Of a DNA stretch of 64,000 nt, positions 26,236-36,111 are shown piece after piece. How positions within the stretch are numbered: the stretch's first letter is position 1; each line of letters opens with the position of its first letter. A program made the translations under genes and the position numbers. The DNA is from Ramlibacter tataouinensis TTB310 (lineage in GTDB: Bacteria > Pseudomonadota > Gammaproteobacteria > Burkholderiales > Burkholderiaceae_C). The notes under the pieces were generated by a model that was not told the origin of the DNA, ran no database searches, and worked only from the letters and a program-made list of their open reading frames with translations. The stretch is from the NCBI RefSeq assembly GCF_000215705.1, contig NC_015677.1, forward strand, positions 3,360,001-3,424,000, in the 5' to 3' direction.

Positions 26236-29106
26236 ATGTCCGAAACGAAGACCGATTACCGCGCCACGCTCAACCTGCCCGACACGCCCTTTCCCATGCG
26301 CGGCGACCTGCCCAAGCGCGAGCCGGGCTGGGTCAAGGAGTGGGAGGACAAGGGTCTGTACAAGCGCCTGCGCGAGGCGCGCTGCGGGCACGAGAAGTTC
26401 GTGCTGCACGACGGCCCGCCGTATGCCAATGGCCAGATCCACATGGGCCACGCCGTCAACAAGATCCTCAAGGACATGATCGTCAAGTCGCGCCAGCTCA
26501 AGGGGCTGGACGCCGCCTACATCCCGGGCTGGGACTGCCACGGCCTGCCGATCGAGAACGCGATCGAGAAGAAGCACGGCCGCAACCTGCCGCGGGACGA
26601 GATGCAGGCCAGAAGCCGCGCCTTCGCCACCGAGCAGATCGACATCCAGCGCGCCGACTTCAAGCGCCTGGGCGTGCTGGGCGACTGGGACCATCCCTAT
26701 CGCACCATGGATTTCCGCAACGAGGCCGACGAGATCCGCGCCTTCAAGCGGGTAATCGAGCGCGGCTTCGTCTACCGCGGCCTGAAGCCGGTGTACTGGT
26801 GCTTCGACTGCGGCTCCTCGCTGGCGGAGTTCGAGATCGAGTACGCCGACAAGAAGTCGCAGACGCTGGACGTGGGCTTCCGGAGCGCCGAGCCGGACAG
26901 GCTGGCGGCGGCCTTCGGCGTCGGCCGGCTGGCCAAGGACGCGTTCATCGTCATCTGGACCACCACCGCCTGGACCCTGCCGGCCAACCAGGCGCTGAAC
27001 CTGAACCCGGAACTGGACTACTCGCTGGTCGACACCGAACGCGGCCTGCTGGTGCTGGCCTCGGTGCTGGTGGAGGACTGCCTGCAGCGCTACGGCCTGC
27101 AGGGCGGCACGGTGCTGGCCACCGTCAAGGGGGAGAAGCTGGGCGGGCTGGAGTTCCAGCACCCCCTGTACGACGTGGACCCCGGCTACCGGCGGCTGTC
27201 GCCCGTCTACCTGGCCGAGTACGCCACCGCCGAGGACGGCACGGGCATCGTGCACTCCTCGCCCGCCTACGGCATCGAGGACTTCAACTCCTGCGTCGCG
27301 CATGGCGTGAAGTACGACGACATCCTCAACCCGGTGCAGGGCAACGGCGCCTACGCGCCCGAGCTGCCGCTGTTCGGCGGCCAGAACATCTGGAAGGCGG
27401 CGCCGCAGATCATCGACACGCTGCGCCAGGCGGGGCGCCTGTTCGCCACCGAGACCATCACCCACAGCTATCCCCATTGCTGGCGCCACAAGACGCCGGT
27501 GATCTACCGCGCGGCCGCGCAGTGGTTTATCCGGATGGACCAGGGCGAAGGCGTGTTCACCCGGGACAAGGCCCCCGCCACGCTGCGCCAGATGGCGCTG
27601 GCCGCCATCGAGGAGACGTCCTTCTACCCCGAGAACGGCAAGGCCCGCCTGCGCGACATGATCGCCGGCCGGCCCGACTGGTGCATCAGCCGGCAGCGCA
27701 GCTGGGGCGTGCCTCTGCCCTTCTTCCTGCACAAGGACACGCACGAGCTGCATCCGCGCACCATGGAGATCCTGGACATCGCCGCCGACATGGTGCAGGC
27801 CGGCGGCATCGAGGCCTGGAGCAAGGCGTCGCCGGAGGAGATCCTGGCCAAGGTCGGGGCCGCGGCCGACGCGGCCGCCTACGCCAGGAGCACCGACATC
27901 CTGGAGGTCTGGTTCGACTCCGGCACCACGCACACTACGGTGCTCAAGGGCTCGCACCAGGGCAGCGGGCACGAGAGCGGCCCGGAGGCCGACCTGTACC
28001 TGGAAGGCCATGACCAGCACCGCGGCTGGTTCCACTCCTCGCTGCTGACGGCCTGCGCCATGTACGGCCGCGCGCCCTACCGCGGCCTGCTGACCCACGG
28101 CTTCACCGTGGACAGCCAGGGCCGCAAGATGAGCAAGTCGCTGGGCAACGGCGTGGACCCGCAGCAGACCACCCAGAAGCTGGGCGCCGAGATCATCCGC
28201 CTGTGGGTGGCCGCTTCCGACTACTCGGGCGACATCGCCGGCGACGACAAGATCCTGGCCCGGGTGGTGGACGCCTACCGGCGCATCCGCAACACGCTGC
28301 GCTTCCTGCTGGCCAACGTGAGCGACTTCGACCCGGCCCGGGACGCCGTGCCGCTGGCCGGGATGCTGGAGATCGACCGCTGGGCCATGAACCGCGCCGC
28401 GCAGTTCCAGGCGGAGGTGCTGGCGCACTACGAGGTCTACGAGTTCCACCCGGTGGTGGCCAAGCTGCAGGTCTACTGCTCGGAGGACCTGGGCGCTTTC
28501 TACCTGGACATCCTCAAGGACCGGCTCTACACCACAGCGCCCAGGTCGCATGCCCGCCGCAGCGCCCAGACGGCGCTGTGGAACATCACCCACGCCATGC
28601 TGCGCTGGATGGCGCCTTTCCTCAGCTTCACCGCGGAGGAGGCGTGGAAGGTGTTCGGCACCTCCGACTCCATCTTCTTCGAGACCTACGCCGAGATCGG
28701 CGCGCCGGACCCGGAGCTGCTGGCCAAGTGGAGCCGCATCCGCGAGATCCGCGATTTCGTGAACCAGGCGATCGAAAGCGAACGGGCGGCAGGCCGCCTG
28801 GGTTCCTCGTTGCAGGCCAATCTGTCGCTGCGCCTCGGTCAGCAGGATGTGGAGCTCCTGCGCTCCCTCGGTGATGACCTGAAGTTCGTGTTCATCGTCT
28901 CCAAGGTCACGGTGGAGCCGGCTTCCCCTGCCGACGATGTGCAGCCTGGTGAAGGTCGCTTCATCGCAGTGCCCTCGTCCGACCCCAAGTGCGAGCGCTG
29001 CTGGCACTGGCGGGCCGACGTCGGGCGGGACCCAGCGCACCCCACGATCTGCGGCCGCTGCGTCAGCAACCTGTTCGGCGCCGGCGAAGACCGGAGGCAC
29101 GCCTGA
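26236..29106 (+). CDS. ileS: Isoleucyl-tRNA synthetase
   Basis: Class I aminoacyl-tRNA synthetase, 956 residues, bacterial (type I) form. HIGH-like motif [16 protein letters not shown] (about 58-73), editing domain with [15 protein letters not shown] and the Thr-rich active site, KMSKS at about 632, anticodon-binding helical domain, and a C-terminal zinc finger CERCWHW ... CGRC. Start ATG 26236; an in-frame codon 27 bases upstream lies inside the repeat arm. The stop overlaps the lspA start (TGATG), so the two are translationally coupled. Confidence 0.97.
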   Translation: MSETKTDYRATLNLPDTPFPMRGDLPKREPGWVKEWEDKGLYKRLREARCGHEKFVLHDGPPYANGQIHMGHAVNKILKDMIVKSRQLKGLDAAYIPGWDCHGLPIENAIEKKHGRNLPRDEMQARSRAFATEQIDIQRADFKRLGVLGDWDHPYRTMDFRNEADEIRAFKRVIERGFVYRGLKPVYWCFDCGSSLAEFEIEYADKKSQTLDVGFRSAEPDRLAAAFGVGRLAKDAFIVIWTTTAWTLPANQALNLNPELDYSLVDTERGLLVLASVLVEDCLQRYGLQGGTVLATVKGEKLGGLEFQHPLYDVDPGYRRLSPVYLAEYATAEDGTGIVHSSPAYGIEDFNSCVAHGVKYDDILNPVQGNGAYAPELPLFGGQNIWKAAPQIIDTLRQAGRLFATETITHSYPHCWRHKTPVIYRAAAQWFIRMDQGEGVFTRDKAPATLRQMALAAIEETSFYPENGKARLRDMIAGRPDWCISRQRSWGVPLPFFLHKDTHELHPRTMEILDIAADMVQAGGIEAWSKASPEEILAKVGAAADAAAYARSTDILEVWFDSGTTHTTVLKGSHQGSGHESGPEADLYLEGHDQHRGWFHSSLLTACAMYGRAPYRGLLTHGFTVDSQGRKMSKSLGNGVDPQQTTQKLGAEIIRLWVAASDYSGDIAGDDKILARVVDAYRRIRNTLRFLLANVSDFDPARDAVPLAGMLEIDRWAMNRAAQFQAEVLAHYEVYEFHPVVAKLQVYCSEDLGAFYLDILKDRLYTTAPRSHARRSAQTALWNITHAMLRWMAPFLSFTAEEAWKVFGTSDSIFFETYAEIGAPDPELLAKWSRIREIRDFVNQAIESERAAGRLGSSLQANLSLRLGQQDVELLRSLGDDLKFVFIVSKVTVEPASPADDVQPGEGRFIAVPSSDPKCERCWHWRADVGRDPAHPTICGRCVSNLFGAGEDRRHA

Positions 29107-29615
29107 TGGCCCGGGCCGCCACCGCCGCCGCCGCGCCCGCCAGCGGCCGCATGCTGCCCTGGCTGGGCCTGGCATTGCTGATCGTCATCGCCGACCAGCT
29201 CACCAAGGTGCTGATCCTGGGCGCCTACCAGCTGGGCGACAGCACCACCATCACCTCCTTCTTCAACATCGTGCGGGCGCACAACACCGGCGCGGCCTTC
29301 TCCTTCCTGGCCGGCGCCTCGGGCTGGCAGCGCTGGTTCTTCACCGCCATCGGCGTCGCCGCCACGGTGTTCATCGTCTGGCTGCTGCGCTCGCACGGCG
29401 GGCAGAAGCTGTTCGCCTTCTCGCTGGCCTGCATCCTGGGCGGCGCGGTGGGCAACGTGGTCGACCGGCTGCTGCACGGCTATGTGGTGGACTTCCTGCA
29501 GTTCCACTACGGGGGCTGGTACTTTCCGGCCTTCAACGTGGCCGACAGCGCCATCACCGCCGGCGCCGTGGGGCTGATCCTGGACGAACTGCTGCGGATG
29601 CGCCGTGGCCGCTGA
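29106..29615 (+). CDS. lspA: Lipoprotein signal peptidase (signal peptidase II)
   Basis: Inner-membrane aspartic protease that cleaves prolipoproteins ahead of the lipid-modified Cys. It has 169 residues and four membrane helices. Catalytic aspartates lie in [16 protein letters not shown] and FNVADSAI; the N-terminal conserved ADQLTKVL and the [10 protein letters not shown] loop are present. Its start ATG overlaps the ileS stop. Processing by LspA fits the many predicted lipoproteins in this window. Confidence 0.97.
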   Translation: MARAATAAAAPASGRMLPWLGLALLIVIADQLTKVLILGAYQLGDSTTITSFFNIVRAHNTGAAFSFLAGASGWQRWFFTAIGVAATVFIVWLLRSHGGQKLFAFSLACILGGAVGNVVDRLLHGYVVDFLQFHYGGWYFPAFNVADSAITAGAVGLILDELLRMRRGR

Positions 29616-29657
29616 ACGCCCATTGCTCAGCCGGGCGTATCATCGGATGCTTCAGGC

Positions 29658-31325
29658 ATGAAGCATCTTCTGAATCTGCTGGCGGCCGTCGCGCTGCTGG
29701 TCTGGGGCACCCACCTGGTCCGCACCGGCATCCTGCGGGTGTTCGGCGCCAACCTGCGGCAGGTCCTGGCGCGCAGCACCAGCAACCGCGCCAAGGCGGC
29801 GGTGGCGGGCCTGGGCGTCACCGCCGTCCTGCAGTCCAGCACCGCCACTGCGCTGATCGTTTCCTCCTTCGTCGGCCAGGGCCTGATTGCGCTGCCGCTG
29901 GCGCTGGCCGTGATGCTGGGCGCGGACGTGGGCACCAGCCTGATGGCGGTGGTGTTCTCGTTCGACCTGTCCTGGCTCTCGCCGCTGCTGATCCTGTCCG
30001 GCGTGGTGCTGTTCCTCTCGCGCCAGACCAACAACCTGGGCCGCTTCGGCCGGGTGCTGATCGGCCTGGGCCTGATGCTGCTGGCGCTGCGCCTGGTGTC
30101 CGAGTCGGCCCAGGTGATGACGCAGTCCCCGGCGGTCAAGCTGCTGCTGGCCTCCATCTCCAGCGACCTGCTGCTGGAGATCACCGTGGGCGCGCTGCTG
30201 GCGGTGCTGGCCTATTCCAGCCTGGCCATCGTGCTGCTGGTGGCCACCATGGCCGCCTCGGGCATCGTGCCGCTGGATCTGGCCCTGGGCCTGGTGCTGG
30301 GCGCCAACCTGGGCAGCGGCCTGCTGGGCGTGCTGACCACGATGCGCTCCACGGTGGAGGTGCGCCAGGTCCCGCTGGGCAATTTCCTGTTCAAGGCCGT
30401 GGGCGTGCTGATGGCCGCGCCGTTCGCCGGCCTGTGGCTGCGGCACGCACGGCCCTACGTGCCGGACGCGGCCACGGCCGTGGTGCTGTTCCACCTGAGC
30501 TTCAACATCGTGATGGGCCTGCTGTTCATCGCGTTCACCCACGTGGCCGCCCGGCTGGTGAGCGTCTGGCTGCCCAAGGCCGACAAGTCGCTGGTGGCCG
30601 GCCGGCCGCACCACCTCGACCCGTCCGCCCTGGCCACGCCGTCGCTGGCCATCTCCTGCGCCGCGCGCGAGGCACTGCACCAGGCCGACGTGGTGGAAAC
30701 CATGCTGCTGGGCATCCTGCCCGTGATCCGCAACAACGACCTGCGCCTGGCCGAGGAGCTGCGCAAGCTGGACGACTCGGTGGACGAGCTGTACTCGGCC
30801 ATCAAGTACTACCTCACCAAGATCTCGCGCGAGGCCCTGGGCGAGGAGGAAAGCCGCCGCTGGACCGACATCATCAGCTTCACCATCAACATGGAGCAGG
30901 TCGGCGACATCATCGAGCGCGTCCTCCTCGACATCGAGGACAAGAAGATCCGCAAGGGCCGCAGCTTCTCCGATGCCGGCATGGCCGAGATCTGCGAGCT
31001 GCACGCCCGCCTGATCGACAACCTGCGCCTGGGCATGAGCGTGTTCCTCAACGGCTCGGTGCGCGATGCGCAGAAGCTGCTGGAGGAGAAGATGCGCTTT
31101 CGCGACCTGGAGCGCGCCTACGCCTCCACCCACCTGTCGCGCCTGTCGGGCAACACCGTGCAGAGCATAGAGACCAGCTCGCTGCACATCGACCTGATCA
31201 GCGACTTGAAGCGCATCAACTCTCACATCTGCTCGATCGCCTACCCCATCCTGGACTCGGCGGGCGCGCTGGCGCCCACCCGCCTGCGCGAGCGCAACGT
31301 GCCCGAGATGCCCGACGCGTCCTGA
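29658..31325 (+). CDS. Na/Pi-cotransporter II family protein with PhoU-like domain
   Basis: A 555-residue membrane protein. The N-terminal half has about eight to nine hydrophobic segments with the diagnostic QSSTAT (about 55-60) of NptA/YjbB-type sodium-phosphate carriers; the second internal repeat is degenerate (AYSSLAIVL). Residues about 335-550 form a helical PhoU-like cytoplasmic domain. Phosphate import or export by this class is sodium-linked; direction here is not determined. It stands alone between lspA and the response regulator, with a short inverted repeat at its stop. Confidence 0.9.
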   Translation: MKHLLNLLAAVALLVWGTHLVRTGILRVFGANLRQVLARSTSNRAKAAVAGLGVTAVLQSSTATALIVSSFVGQGLIALPLALAVMLGADVGTSLMAVVFSFDLSWLSPLLILSGVVLFLSRQTNNLGRFGRVLIGLGLMLLALRLVSESAQVMTQSPAVKLLLASISSDLLLEITVGALLAVLAYSSLAIVLLVATMAASGIVPLDLALGLVLGANLGSGLLGVLTTMRSTVEVRQVPLGNFLFKAVGVLMAAPFAGLWLRHARPYVPDAATAVVLFHLSFNIVMGLLFIAFTHVAARLVSVWLPKADKSLVAGRPHHLDPSALATPSLAISCAAREALHQADVVETMLLGILPVIRNNDLRLAEELRKLDDSVDELYSAIKYYLTKISREALGEEESRRWTDIISFTINMEQVGDIIERVLLDIEDKKIRKGRSFSDAGMAEICELHARLIDNLRLGMSVFLNGSVRDAQKLLEEKMRFRDLERAYASTHLSRLSGNTVQSIETSSLHIDLISDLKRINSHICSIAYPILDSAGALAPTRLRERNVPEMPDAS

Positions 31326-31334
31326 GCGGCGCGC

Positions 31335-31721
31335 TCAGCCGGCCGGCGCGGTGGTGCGCGCCTTCACGCAGTACTCGACCAGCGCGTCGATCTCGGTGGA
31401 CTTGTCGAACACGGCGTCGGCACCCAGCTGGGCGCAGCGCCAGCGCACGTCGTTGGTCGCGTGGTTGGACAGCACCACCAGCTTCTGCGTGGGACGGCGG
31501 CTGCGGCAGGCCTCGATGATGTTGAGGCCGCTGCCCTCGCGCAGGAACAGGTCGATGATGGCGATGTCCCAGCGGCCGCCGTTGTGCTCCAGCCAATGCC
31601 TGCCCTCGTGCTCGGTCTCGGCCACGCCCACCGGCTCGACCTCGGCCAGCTCCTGCAGGGTCTCGATCAGGTTCTCGCGGATCGTCGGGCTGTCCTCGAC
31701 GATGTAGGCTCGAAACGCCAT
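31335..31721 (-). CDS. Single-domain response regulator
   Basis: A 128-residue receiver domain only. Acidic pocket Glu9/Asp10 (IVEDSP), phosphoacceptor Asp57 (IIDLFL), switch Ser in LVVLSNHAT and the conserved Lys107 (FDKS). There is no output domain, so it works by protein contact or as a phosphorelay shuttle; no histidine kinase is encoded in the window. Start ATG 31721. A short GC-rich inverted repeat (31734-31759) lies in its 5' leader. Confidence 0.9.
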   Translation of the reverse strand: MAFRAYIVEDSPTIRENLIETLQELAEVEPVGVAETEHEGRHWLEHNGGRWDIAIIDLFLREGSGLNIIEACRSRRPTQKLVVLSNHATNDVRWRCAQLGADAVFDKSTEIDALVEYCVKARTTAPAG

Positions 31722-31828
31722 GGCTTTCTCCCTGCCCCGCTCGGGCCTCCGGGCGGGGCCATCGATTCGTTGCCACCCACTCTAGGCAGGCGCCCTGCTC
31801 ACCCATGCAAGCCCGCGGGCCAAACGAC

Positions 31829-31877
31829 TGTAGGAAAGCCCGCGTAGGCGCCGTCGGCCATCGCGGGCGCCGCTACA
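31829..31877. repeat. REP-like inverted repeat overlapping the Nudix stop
   Basis: tgtag (31829-31833) and gcccgcg (31838-31844) pair with cgcgggc (31862-31868) and ctaca (31873-31877). The TGTAG ... CTACA ends around GC-rich arms resemble the dispersed TGTAGG-type REP elements of xanthomonads and relatives. The right end overlaps the stop codon of the Nudix gene; it may act as its terminator or mRNA-stabilising hairpin. Confidence 0.5.
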
Positions 31878-32676
31878 ACCCGGCGGCCGCCAGCAGCAGC
31901 GCCGCCTCGGTGGTGAATTCGCCCGCCAGCAGCCGGGCCACCACCTCGTCAGCGGGCATGAGGCGGAATTCGTCCACCTCGCCGTCCTGGTTGGCCGGCC
32001 ACACGCCGTCCGGCACCACGCAGGTCCACCAATCGATGTGCTCGACCACGTAACCACCCCCGCCCCGGCTCTCGGCGCGGGGCCGCCGGCTGGCCAGGCG
32101 TCCGCCCCAGGCCAGGCCCCGCAGCTGCTCCAGCCGCAGGCCGGCCTCCTCCCAGGTCTCGCGCGCCAGCGCCTGCTCCGGCGTGTCGGTGGCCGGCACC
32201 ATGCCGCCCATCAGCGTGTCCCACAGGCCCGGGTCGTTGGCCTTGGTCAGCGCGCGCCGCTGCACCCAGTGCTCGCCATGAGGCGCCAGGGCCAGCAGGT
32301 GGACCGCCGAGGTGGCGATGCCCAGGGGGCGCACCACCGCGCGCTCCACGGTGCCCAGCATCCGGCCCTGCGCGTCGCGCACCGCCAGCTGCTCGTCGCG
32401 CCAGGCATGGGCCAGGCCGGCCTCGCGCAAGGCCAGGGCCAGCCGGCCCAGCGTGGCCGTGAGCTCGCCTCCCAGGTGCCAGCCCTGCCCGGTCCGCCAG
32501 AGCAGCGGGCCCGCGGTATCCGACGCCAGGCCGATCCGGTCCAGGAACTCCGGCTCCACCGAGCCGATGGCCGCGTCCCGCCACCACAGGGGCACGCGCG
32601 GCCGCGCCGGCGGCTGCTGCGCGCCGGCGCGCAGCTGGGCGAGCCAGTCGGCATGCCGGGCGGCGAGCAGGCCCAC
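31873..32676 (-). CDS. Nudix hydrolase with DUF4743 domain (Tnr3-like)
   Basis: A 267-residue protein: an N-terminal DUF4743-like domain (about 1-125) and a C-terminal Nudix fold. The Nudix box reads GMVPATDTPEQALARETWEEAGL, with Asp in place of the first Glu and Thr at the hydrophobic position, while REx2EEAG is intact. Tnr3-type proteins resemble thiamine pyrophosphokinase partners and may hydrolyse oxidised thiamine diphosphates. Start is GTG 32676, four bases after the quinone oxidoreductase stop, so the two are cotranscribed. Confidence 0.87.
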   Translation of the reverse strand: MGLLAARHADWLAQLRAGAQQPPARPRVPLWWRDAAIGSVEPEFLDRIGLASDTAGPLLWRTGQGWHLGGELTATLGRLALALREAGLAHAWRDEQLAVRDAQGRMLGTVERAVVRPLGIATSAVHLLALAPHGEHWVQRRALTKANDPGLWDTLMGGMVPATDTPEQALARETWEEAGLRLEQLRGLAWGGRLASRRPRAESRGGGGYVVEHIDWWTCVVPDGVWPANQDGEVDEFRLMPADEVVARLLAGEFTTEAALLLAAAGL

Positions 32677-32680
32677 CGGC

Positions 32681-33670
32681 TCAGAGGGTGAGGATGGTGC
32701 AGCCGGTGGTCTTGCGCGCCTCGAGGTCGCGGTGCGCCTGCTGCACCTGCGCCAGCGGATAGCGCTGGTCGATGCGGATCTTCACCTGGCCGCCGGTGAC
32801 GGCCCGGAACAGGTCGTCTGCCATCTCCTGCGTGGCCTCGCGCGTGGCGATGTGCGTGAACAGGGTCTGGCGCGTCATGTAGATTGAGCCCTTGGGGCCC
32901 AGGATGCCCGGCGCGAACGGCGGCACCGGCCCCGAGGCGTTGCCGAAGCTGGCCATCAGGCCGAAGGGCTGCAGGCAGTCCAGCGACTTGTCCCAGGTGT
33001 CCTTGCCCACCGAGTCGTACACCACCTTCACGCCGCGCCCGCCGGTGATGTCCTTGACGCGGGCCAGGAAGTCCTCCTTGGCGTAGTTGATGACATGGGC
33101 GGCGCCGTGCTCCCGGGCGAGCTGGCACTTGGCGTCCGAGCCGGCCGTGCCGATCAGCTGCAGTCCCATGGCGCGCGCCCACTGGCAGGCGATCAGGCCG
33201 ACACCGCCGGCGGCAGCGTGGAACAGCACGAAGTCGCCCTCCTTGAGGCCGCCCTGGGGCAGCGTGCGCTTGAGCAGGTACTGCGCCGTGAGGCCCTTGA
33301 GCATCATGGCCGCGCCGGTGTCGAAATCGATGGCGTCGGGCAGCTTGCACACGGTCTTGGCCGGCATCACCCGCAGCTCGCAGTACGAGCCCGGGGGCTG
33401 GCTGGCGTAGGCCGCGCGGTCGCCCGGCTTGAGGTGGGTGACGCCCGGGCCCACCGCCTCCACCACGCCCGCGCCCTCCATGCCCAGGGCCGCCGGCATG
33501 GGCAGCTGGTACAGGCCGGTGCGGTGGTAGACGTCGATGAAGTTCAGGCCCACGGCCCGGTGCCGGATGCGGATCTCGCCGGCGCCGGGCTCGCCGACCT
33601 CGACCTCGTCGATCGCCATCTGCTCCGGGCCGCCGTGCTGGCGGATGCGCACTGCCTTGCTCTTGGTCAT
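32681..33670 (-). CDS. NADPH:quinone oxidoreductase, zinc-independent MDR family
   Basis: A 329-residue medium-chain reductase. GroES-like N-terminal domain with VGLNFIDVYHRTGLY, then the Rossmann motif AAAGGVGLIACQWA (about 150-163). The catalytic zinc cysteines of alcohol dehydrogenases are absent, as in QorA/zeta-crystallin. It reduces quinones or enones with NADPH. Start ATG 33670, with a purine-rich GAGACGAGC upstream. Cotranscribed with the Nudix gene and divergent from an EamA transporter. Confidence 0.93.
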   Translation of the reverse strand: MTKSKAVRIRQHGGPEQMAIDEVEVGEPGAGEIRIRHRAVGLNFIDVYHRTGLYQLPMPAALGMEGAGVVEAVGPGVTHLKPGDRAAYASQPPGSYCELRVMPAKTVCKLPDAIDFDTGAAMMLKGLTAQYLLKRTLPQGGLKEGDFVLFHAAAGGVGLIACQWARAMGLQLIGTAGSDAKCQLAREHGAAHVINYAKEDFLARVKDITGGRGVKVVYDSVGKDTWDKSLDCLQPFGLMASFGNASGPVPPFAPGILGPKGSIYMTRQTLFTHIATREATQEMADDLFRAVTGGQVKIRIDQRYPLAQVQQAHRDLEARKTTGCTILTL

Positions 33671-33761
33671 GCTCGTCTCCTTCGAAGGGGCGCATGGTGC
33701 CACGAATCCGACGGGACCGTGCCAGCGCGGCGGTGCCCGCTGGGCTACAGTCGACGGCCCC

Positions 33762-34661
33762 ATGCAGCACCGCCTGACGTTCCGCACCGCCGTCCTGCTC
33801 ACCGTGCCGCCGCTGCTGTGGGCCGGCAACGCGGTGGTGGGCCGGCTGGTCAGCGGGCTGGTGCCGCCCCTCACGCTGAACTTCCTGCGCTGGGCCCTGG
33901 CCTTCGTCCTGCTGCTGCCGGCGGCGGCCTGGATCCTGCGCGCCGACAGCGGCCTGTGGTCGCATTGGCGGCGCTACGCGGTGCTGGGCCTGCTGGGCGT
34001 GGGCTGCTACAACGCGCTGCAGTACCTGGCGCTCAAGACCTCCACCCCGCTGAACGTGACCCTGGTGGCCGCGAGCATGCCGATCTTCATGCTGGCCATC
34101 GGGGCCCTGTTCTTCGGCCAGCGCATTACCGGCCGCCAGGTGGGCGGCGCCGCGCTGTCCGTCGCCGGCGTGCTGCTGGTGCTGGCGCGCGGCGACTGGG
34201 CGGTGCTGGCCCAGGTGCGCCTGGTGCCGGGTGACGTCTACATCCTGCTGGCGACGGCGGCCTGGGCGTTCTACAGCTGGCTGCTGGCCCAGCCGGGCGA
34301 CCCGCCGGCCATCCGCGCCGACTGGGCCGCCTTCGTGCTGGCCCAGATGGTGCCCGGGCTGGCCTGGTCCGGCCTGTTCGCCGCCGGCGAATGGGCGCTC
34401 ACGGACGCGCGCATCTCCTGGGGCTGGCCGCTGGCGGCCGCCCTGGCCTACGTGGCGGTGGGCCCGGCCATCGTCGCCTATCGCTGCTGGGGCCTGGGCG
34501 TGCAGCGCGTGGGTCCCAACATCGCCGGCTTCTTCGGCAACCTCACGCCCCTGTTCGCGGCCGTGCTGTCGGCCGCCTTCCTGGGCGAGCTGCCGCGGGC
34601 GTACCACGCGGCGGCCTTCGTGCTGATCGTCGGCGGGATCCTGGCGGCGTCGCGGCGCTAG
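33762..34661 (+). CDS. EamA/DMT-family transporter
   Basis: A 299-residue inner-membrane protein with about ten hydrophobic helices in two EamA repeats (about 10-140 and 155-295). The family Glu/Pro motifs are seen in FFGQRITGRQVGGAALSVAGVLLV and FLGELPRAYHAAAFVLIVGGI. Likely exports amino acids or other metabolites; substrate cannot be told. The ATG at 33762 is chosen; the longer upstream frame is antisense to the oxidoreductase gene. Confidence 0.92.
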   Translation: MQHRLTFRTAVLLTVPPLLWAGNAVVGRLVSGLVPPLTLNFLRWALAFVLLLPAAAWILRADSGLWSHWRRYAVLGLLGVGCYNALQYLALKTSTPLNVTLVAASMPIFMLAIGALFFGQRITGRQVGGAALSVAGVLLVLARGDWAVLAQVRLVPGDVYILLATAAWAFYSWLLAQPGDPPAIRADWAAFVLAQMVPGLAWSGLFAAGEWALTDARISWGWPLAAALAYVAVGPAIVAYRCWGLGVQRVGPNIAGFFGNLTPLFAAVLSAAFLGELPRAYHAAAFVLIVGGILAASRR

Positions 34662-34725
34662 GTCCGTTGGCAGATACCACCGGCATGGGCTAGCATGCCC
34701 ATCCGTCAATGACGCTGCCATCTCG

Positions 34726-35235
34726 ATGAGCGCCGATGCTGAGCACCTTCGCAGGCTGATGCACTACTCGGCCTGGGCCAACAATGTGCTCTACGCGGCC
34801 CTTTCCGGTGTCGATGAGAGTGTCCTGGCGCGACCGCGCCCGGGGCGCCCTGCCGGCGCGATCGGCGTGCTTGGCCATATCTACGTGGTCGGCATGATCT
34901 GGAAGGCCCATCTCACCCGGCAAGCACACGGACTCAGAACCAGGAGCCTGGAAGCGCCTCCTCCACTCTCCACCTTGCAGGCGTGGCAGGCTGACTTGGA
35001 TCAGTGGTATCTCCAGTTCGCCAGCAACCTGCCGGCGGATTGGCGAAGCACCTCCATCGGCTTCCATTTCGTTGATGGCGGCACGGGCAGCATGACGGCC
35101 GAAGAGATGCTGTTGCACGTAGCCAATCACGGCACCTACCACAGAGGGTACGTGGCCGACATGCTGTACGAAGCGGGCCTGAAACCACCGACGATGGACC
35201 TGCCAGTCTTTATCCGTGAGGCGGCACCACGTTGA
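34726..35235 (+). CDS. DinB-family protein
   Basis: A 169-residue four-helix-bundle protein. The metal-binding His triad of DinB/YfiT folds is visible: an early His in GHIYVVGMIWKAH and the late LLHVANHGTYHRGYV. Such proteins are often thiol-dependent transferases (bacillithiol, mycothiol or glutathione analogues) or damage-linked, but for proteobacterial members the role is mostly unknown. GC and codon use are lower than the surroundings, as for the next two genes, suggesting a small acquired islet. Confidence 0.85.
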   Translation: MSADAEHLRRLMHYSAWANNVLYAALSGVDESVLARPRPGRPAGAIGVLGHIYVVGMIWKAHLTRQAHGLRTRSLEAPPPLSTLQAWQADLDQWYLQFASNLPADWRSTSIGFHFVDGGTGSMTAEEMLLHVANHGTYHRGYVADMLYEAGLKPPTMDLPVFIREAAPR

Positions 35236-35244
35236 AAGCGCGCC

Positions 35245-35424
35245 TCAGGCGCGCGTGTTGAGGTAAGCGCGGACTTTGTCGGGGTCGTTCCCTACCTCAA
35301 CGATGATGCGCTTGAGTTCGGCCGGACTCACTCCCAGGCTGTTCGACCAGATTCGTAGCTGTTCGGGATCGTCAGCCTGGATCCTGTCTGGGGTGGGTCT
35401 TCCCGTATGTGGCACTTCCTTCAT
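35245..35424 (-). CDS. DUF3606 domain-containing small protein
   Basis: A 59-residue protein: MKEVPHTGRPTPDRIQADDPEQ, then LRIWSNSLGVSPAELKRIIVEVGNDPDKVRAYL. This is the DUF3606 pattern, a helix-turn-helix-like small domain found mainly in soil and plant-associated proteobacteria, often on accessory DNA; function unknown. The ATG at 35424 has AGGAGC seven bases upstream. It converges on the DinB gene, nine bases apart. Confidence 0.82.
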   Translation of the reverse strand: MKEVPHTGRPTPDRIQADDPEQLRIWSNSLGVSPAELKRIIVEVGNDPDKVRAYLNTRA

Positions 35425-35580
35425 GAGCTGCTCCTGTGGGTCTTGAGTCTTTGCAGTGTGCTTTGAAGTGCGCGCTTTCGGTGAAAACATCCTTGAGGCA
35501 GGTGCGCCCGCTTCCCGGCCGCCCGCTACCGTCCCGGCCGACGACATGATCGACCCGGCCCTGGCCTGCCGCTTCCTACA

Positions 35581-36036
35581 ATGGCTCCCGTGAAAACGCC
35601 GGTCGCCCCCCATGCCGACAAAGACGTTGTGGCACTCCTGACGGACCGTCGCGAGCACCTGGCCGGATGGACCTTGATGGCCTTATCGGGGGTCCTGGCC
35701 GGATGCTCCACGGCACCGGACCGCGTCCGCCCAAGATCGCCGGGCGCCGAGTTCGCCAGCGGCAAGGCCTCCTGGTACGGGCCGGGCTTTGACGGCAGGC
35801 GCACGGCCAGCGGCGAGCGTTTCGACATGAGCGCCTTGACTGCGGCTCACCGGACCCTTCCGTTTGGCACCCGCGTGCGCGTGCGCAACACCCGAAATGG
35901 CCGGGAGGTGATCGTACGCATCAACGACCGCGGCCCTTACATCCGTGATCGGATCATCGACCTGAGCAAGGCGGCGGCTGCAGCGCTCGACCTGTTGCAA
36001 GCCGGCGAAGCCCCAGTCGTCCTCATCGAGCCTTGA
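35581..36036 (+). CDS. RlpA-like septal ring lytic transglycosylase (short form)
   Basis: A 151-residue predicted lipoprotein. A charged N-terminus leads to the hydrophobic stretch and lipobox LSGVLAGC (Cys42), followed by a double-psi beta-barrel: [52 protein letters not shown]. The catalytic-region Asp and the FG/R residues of RlpA are present, but the SPOR domain of full RlpA is missing. It may cleave naked glycan strands at the septum. The start is uncertain: ATG 35581 is used, while ATG 35677 would leave a very short signal. Confidence 0.8.
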   Translation: MAPVKTPVAPHADKDVVALLTDRREHLAGWTLMALSGVLAGCSTAPDRVRPRSPGAEFASGKASWYGPGFDGRRTASGERFDMSALTAAHRTLPFGTRVRVRNTRNGREVIVRINDRGPYIRDRIIDLSKAAAAALDLLQAGEAPVVLIEP

Positions 36037-36111
36037 CGGGAGACGGTGCAAGGCACCTGGGCTTCGTTCGCCTGCTTGCCGGGCGCCCGACGCCAGCTGC
36101 AGCGGGGGGCT

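Noticed and set aside
26143..29175. A 1010-codon minus-strand frame opposite ileS
   Set aside because: Antisense shadow of a certain tRNA synthetase gene; no domain is recognisable.
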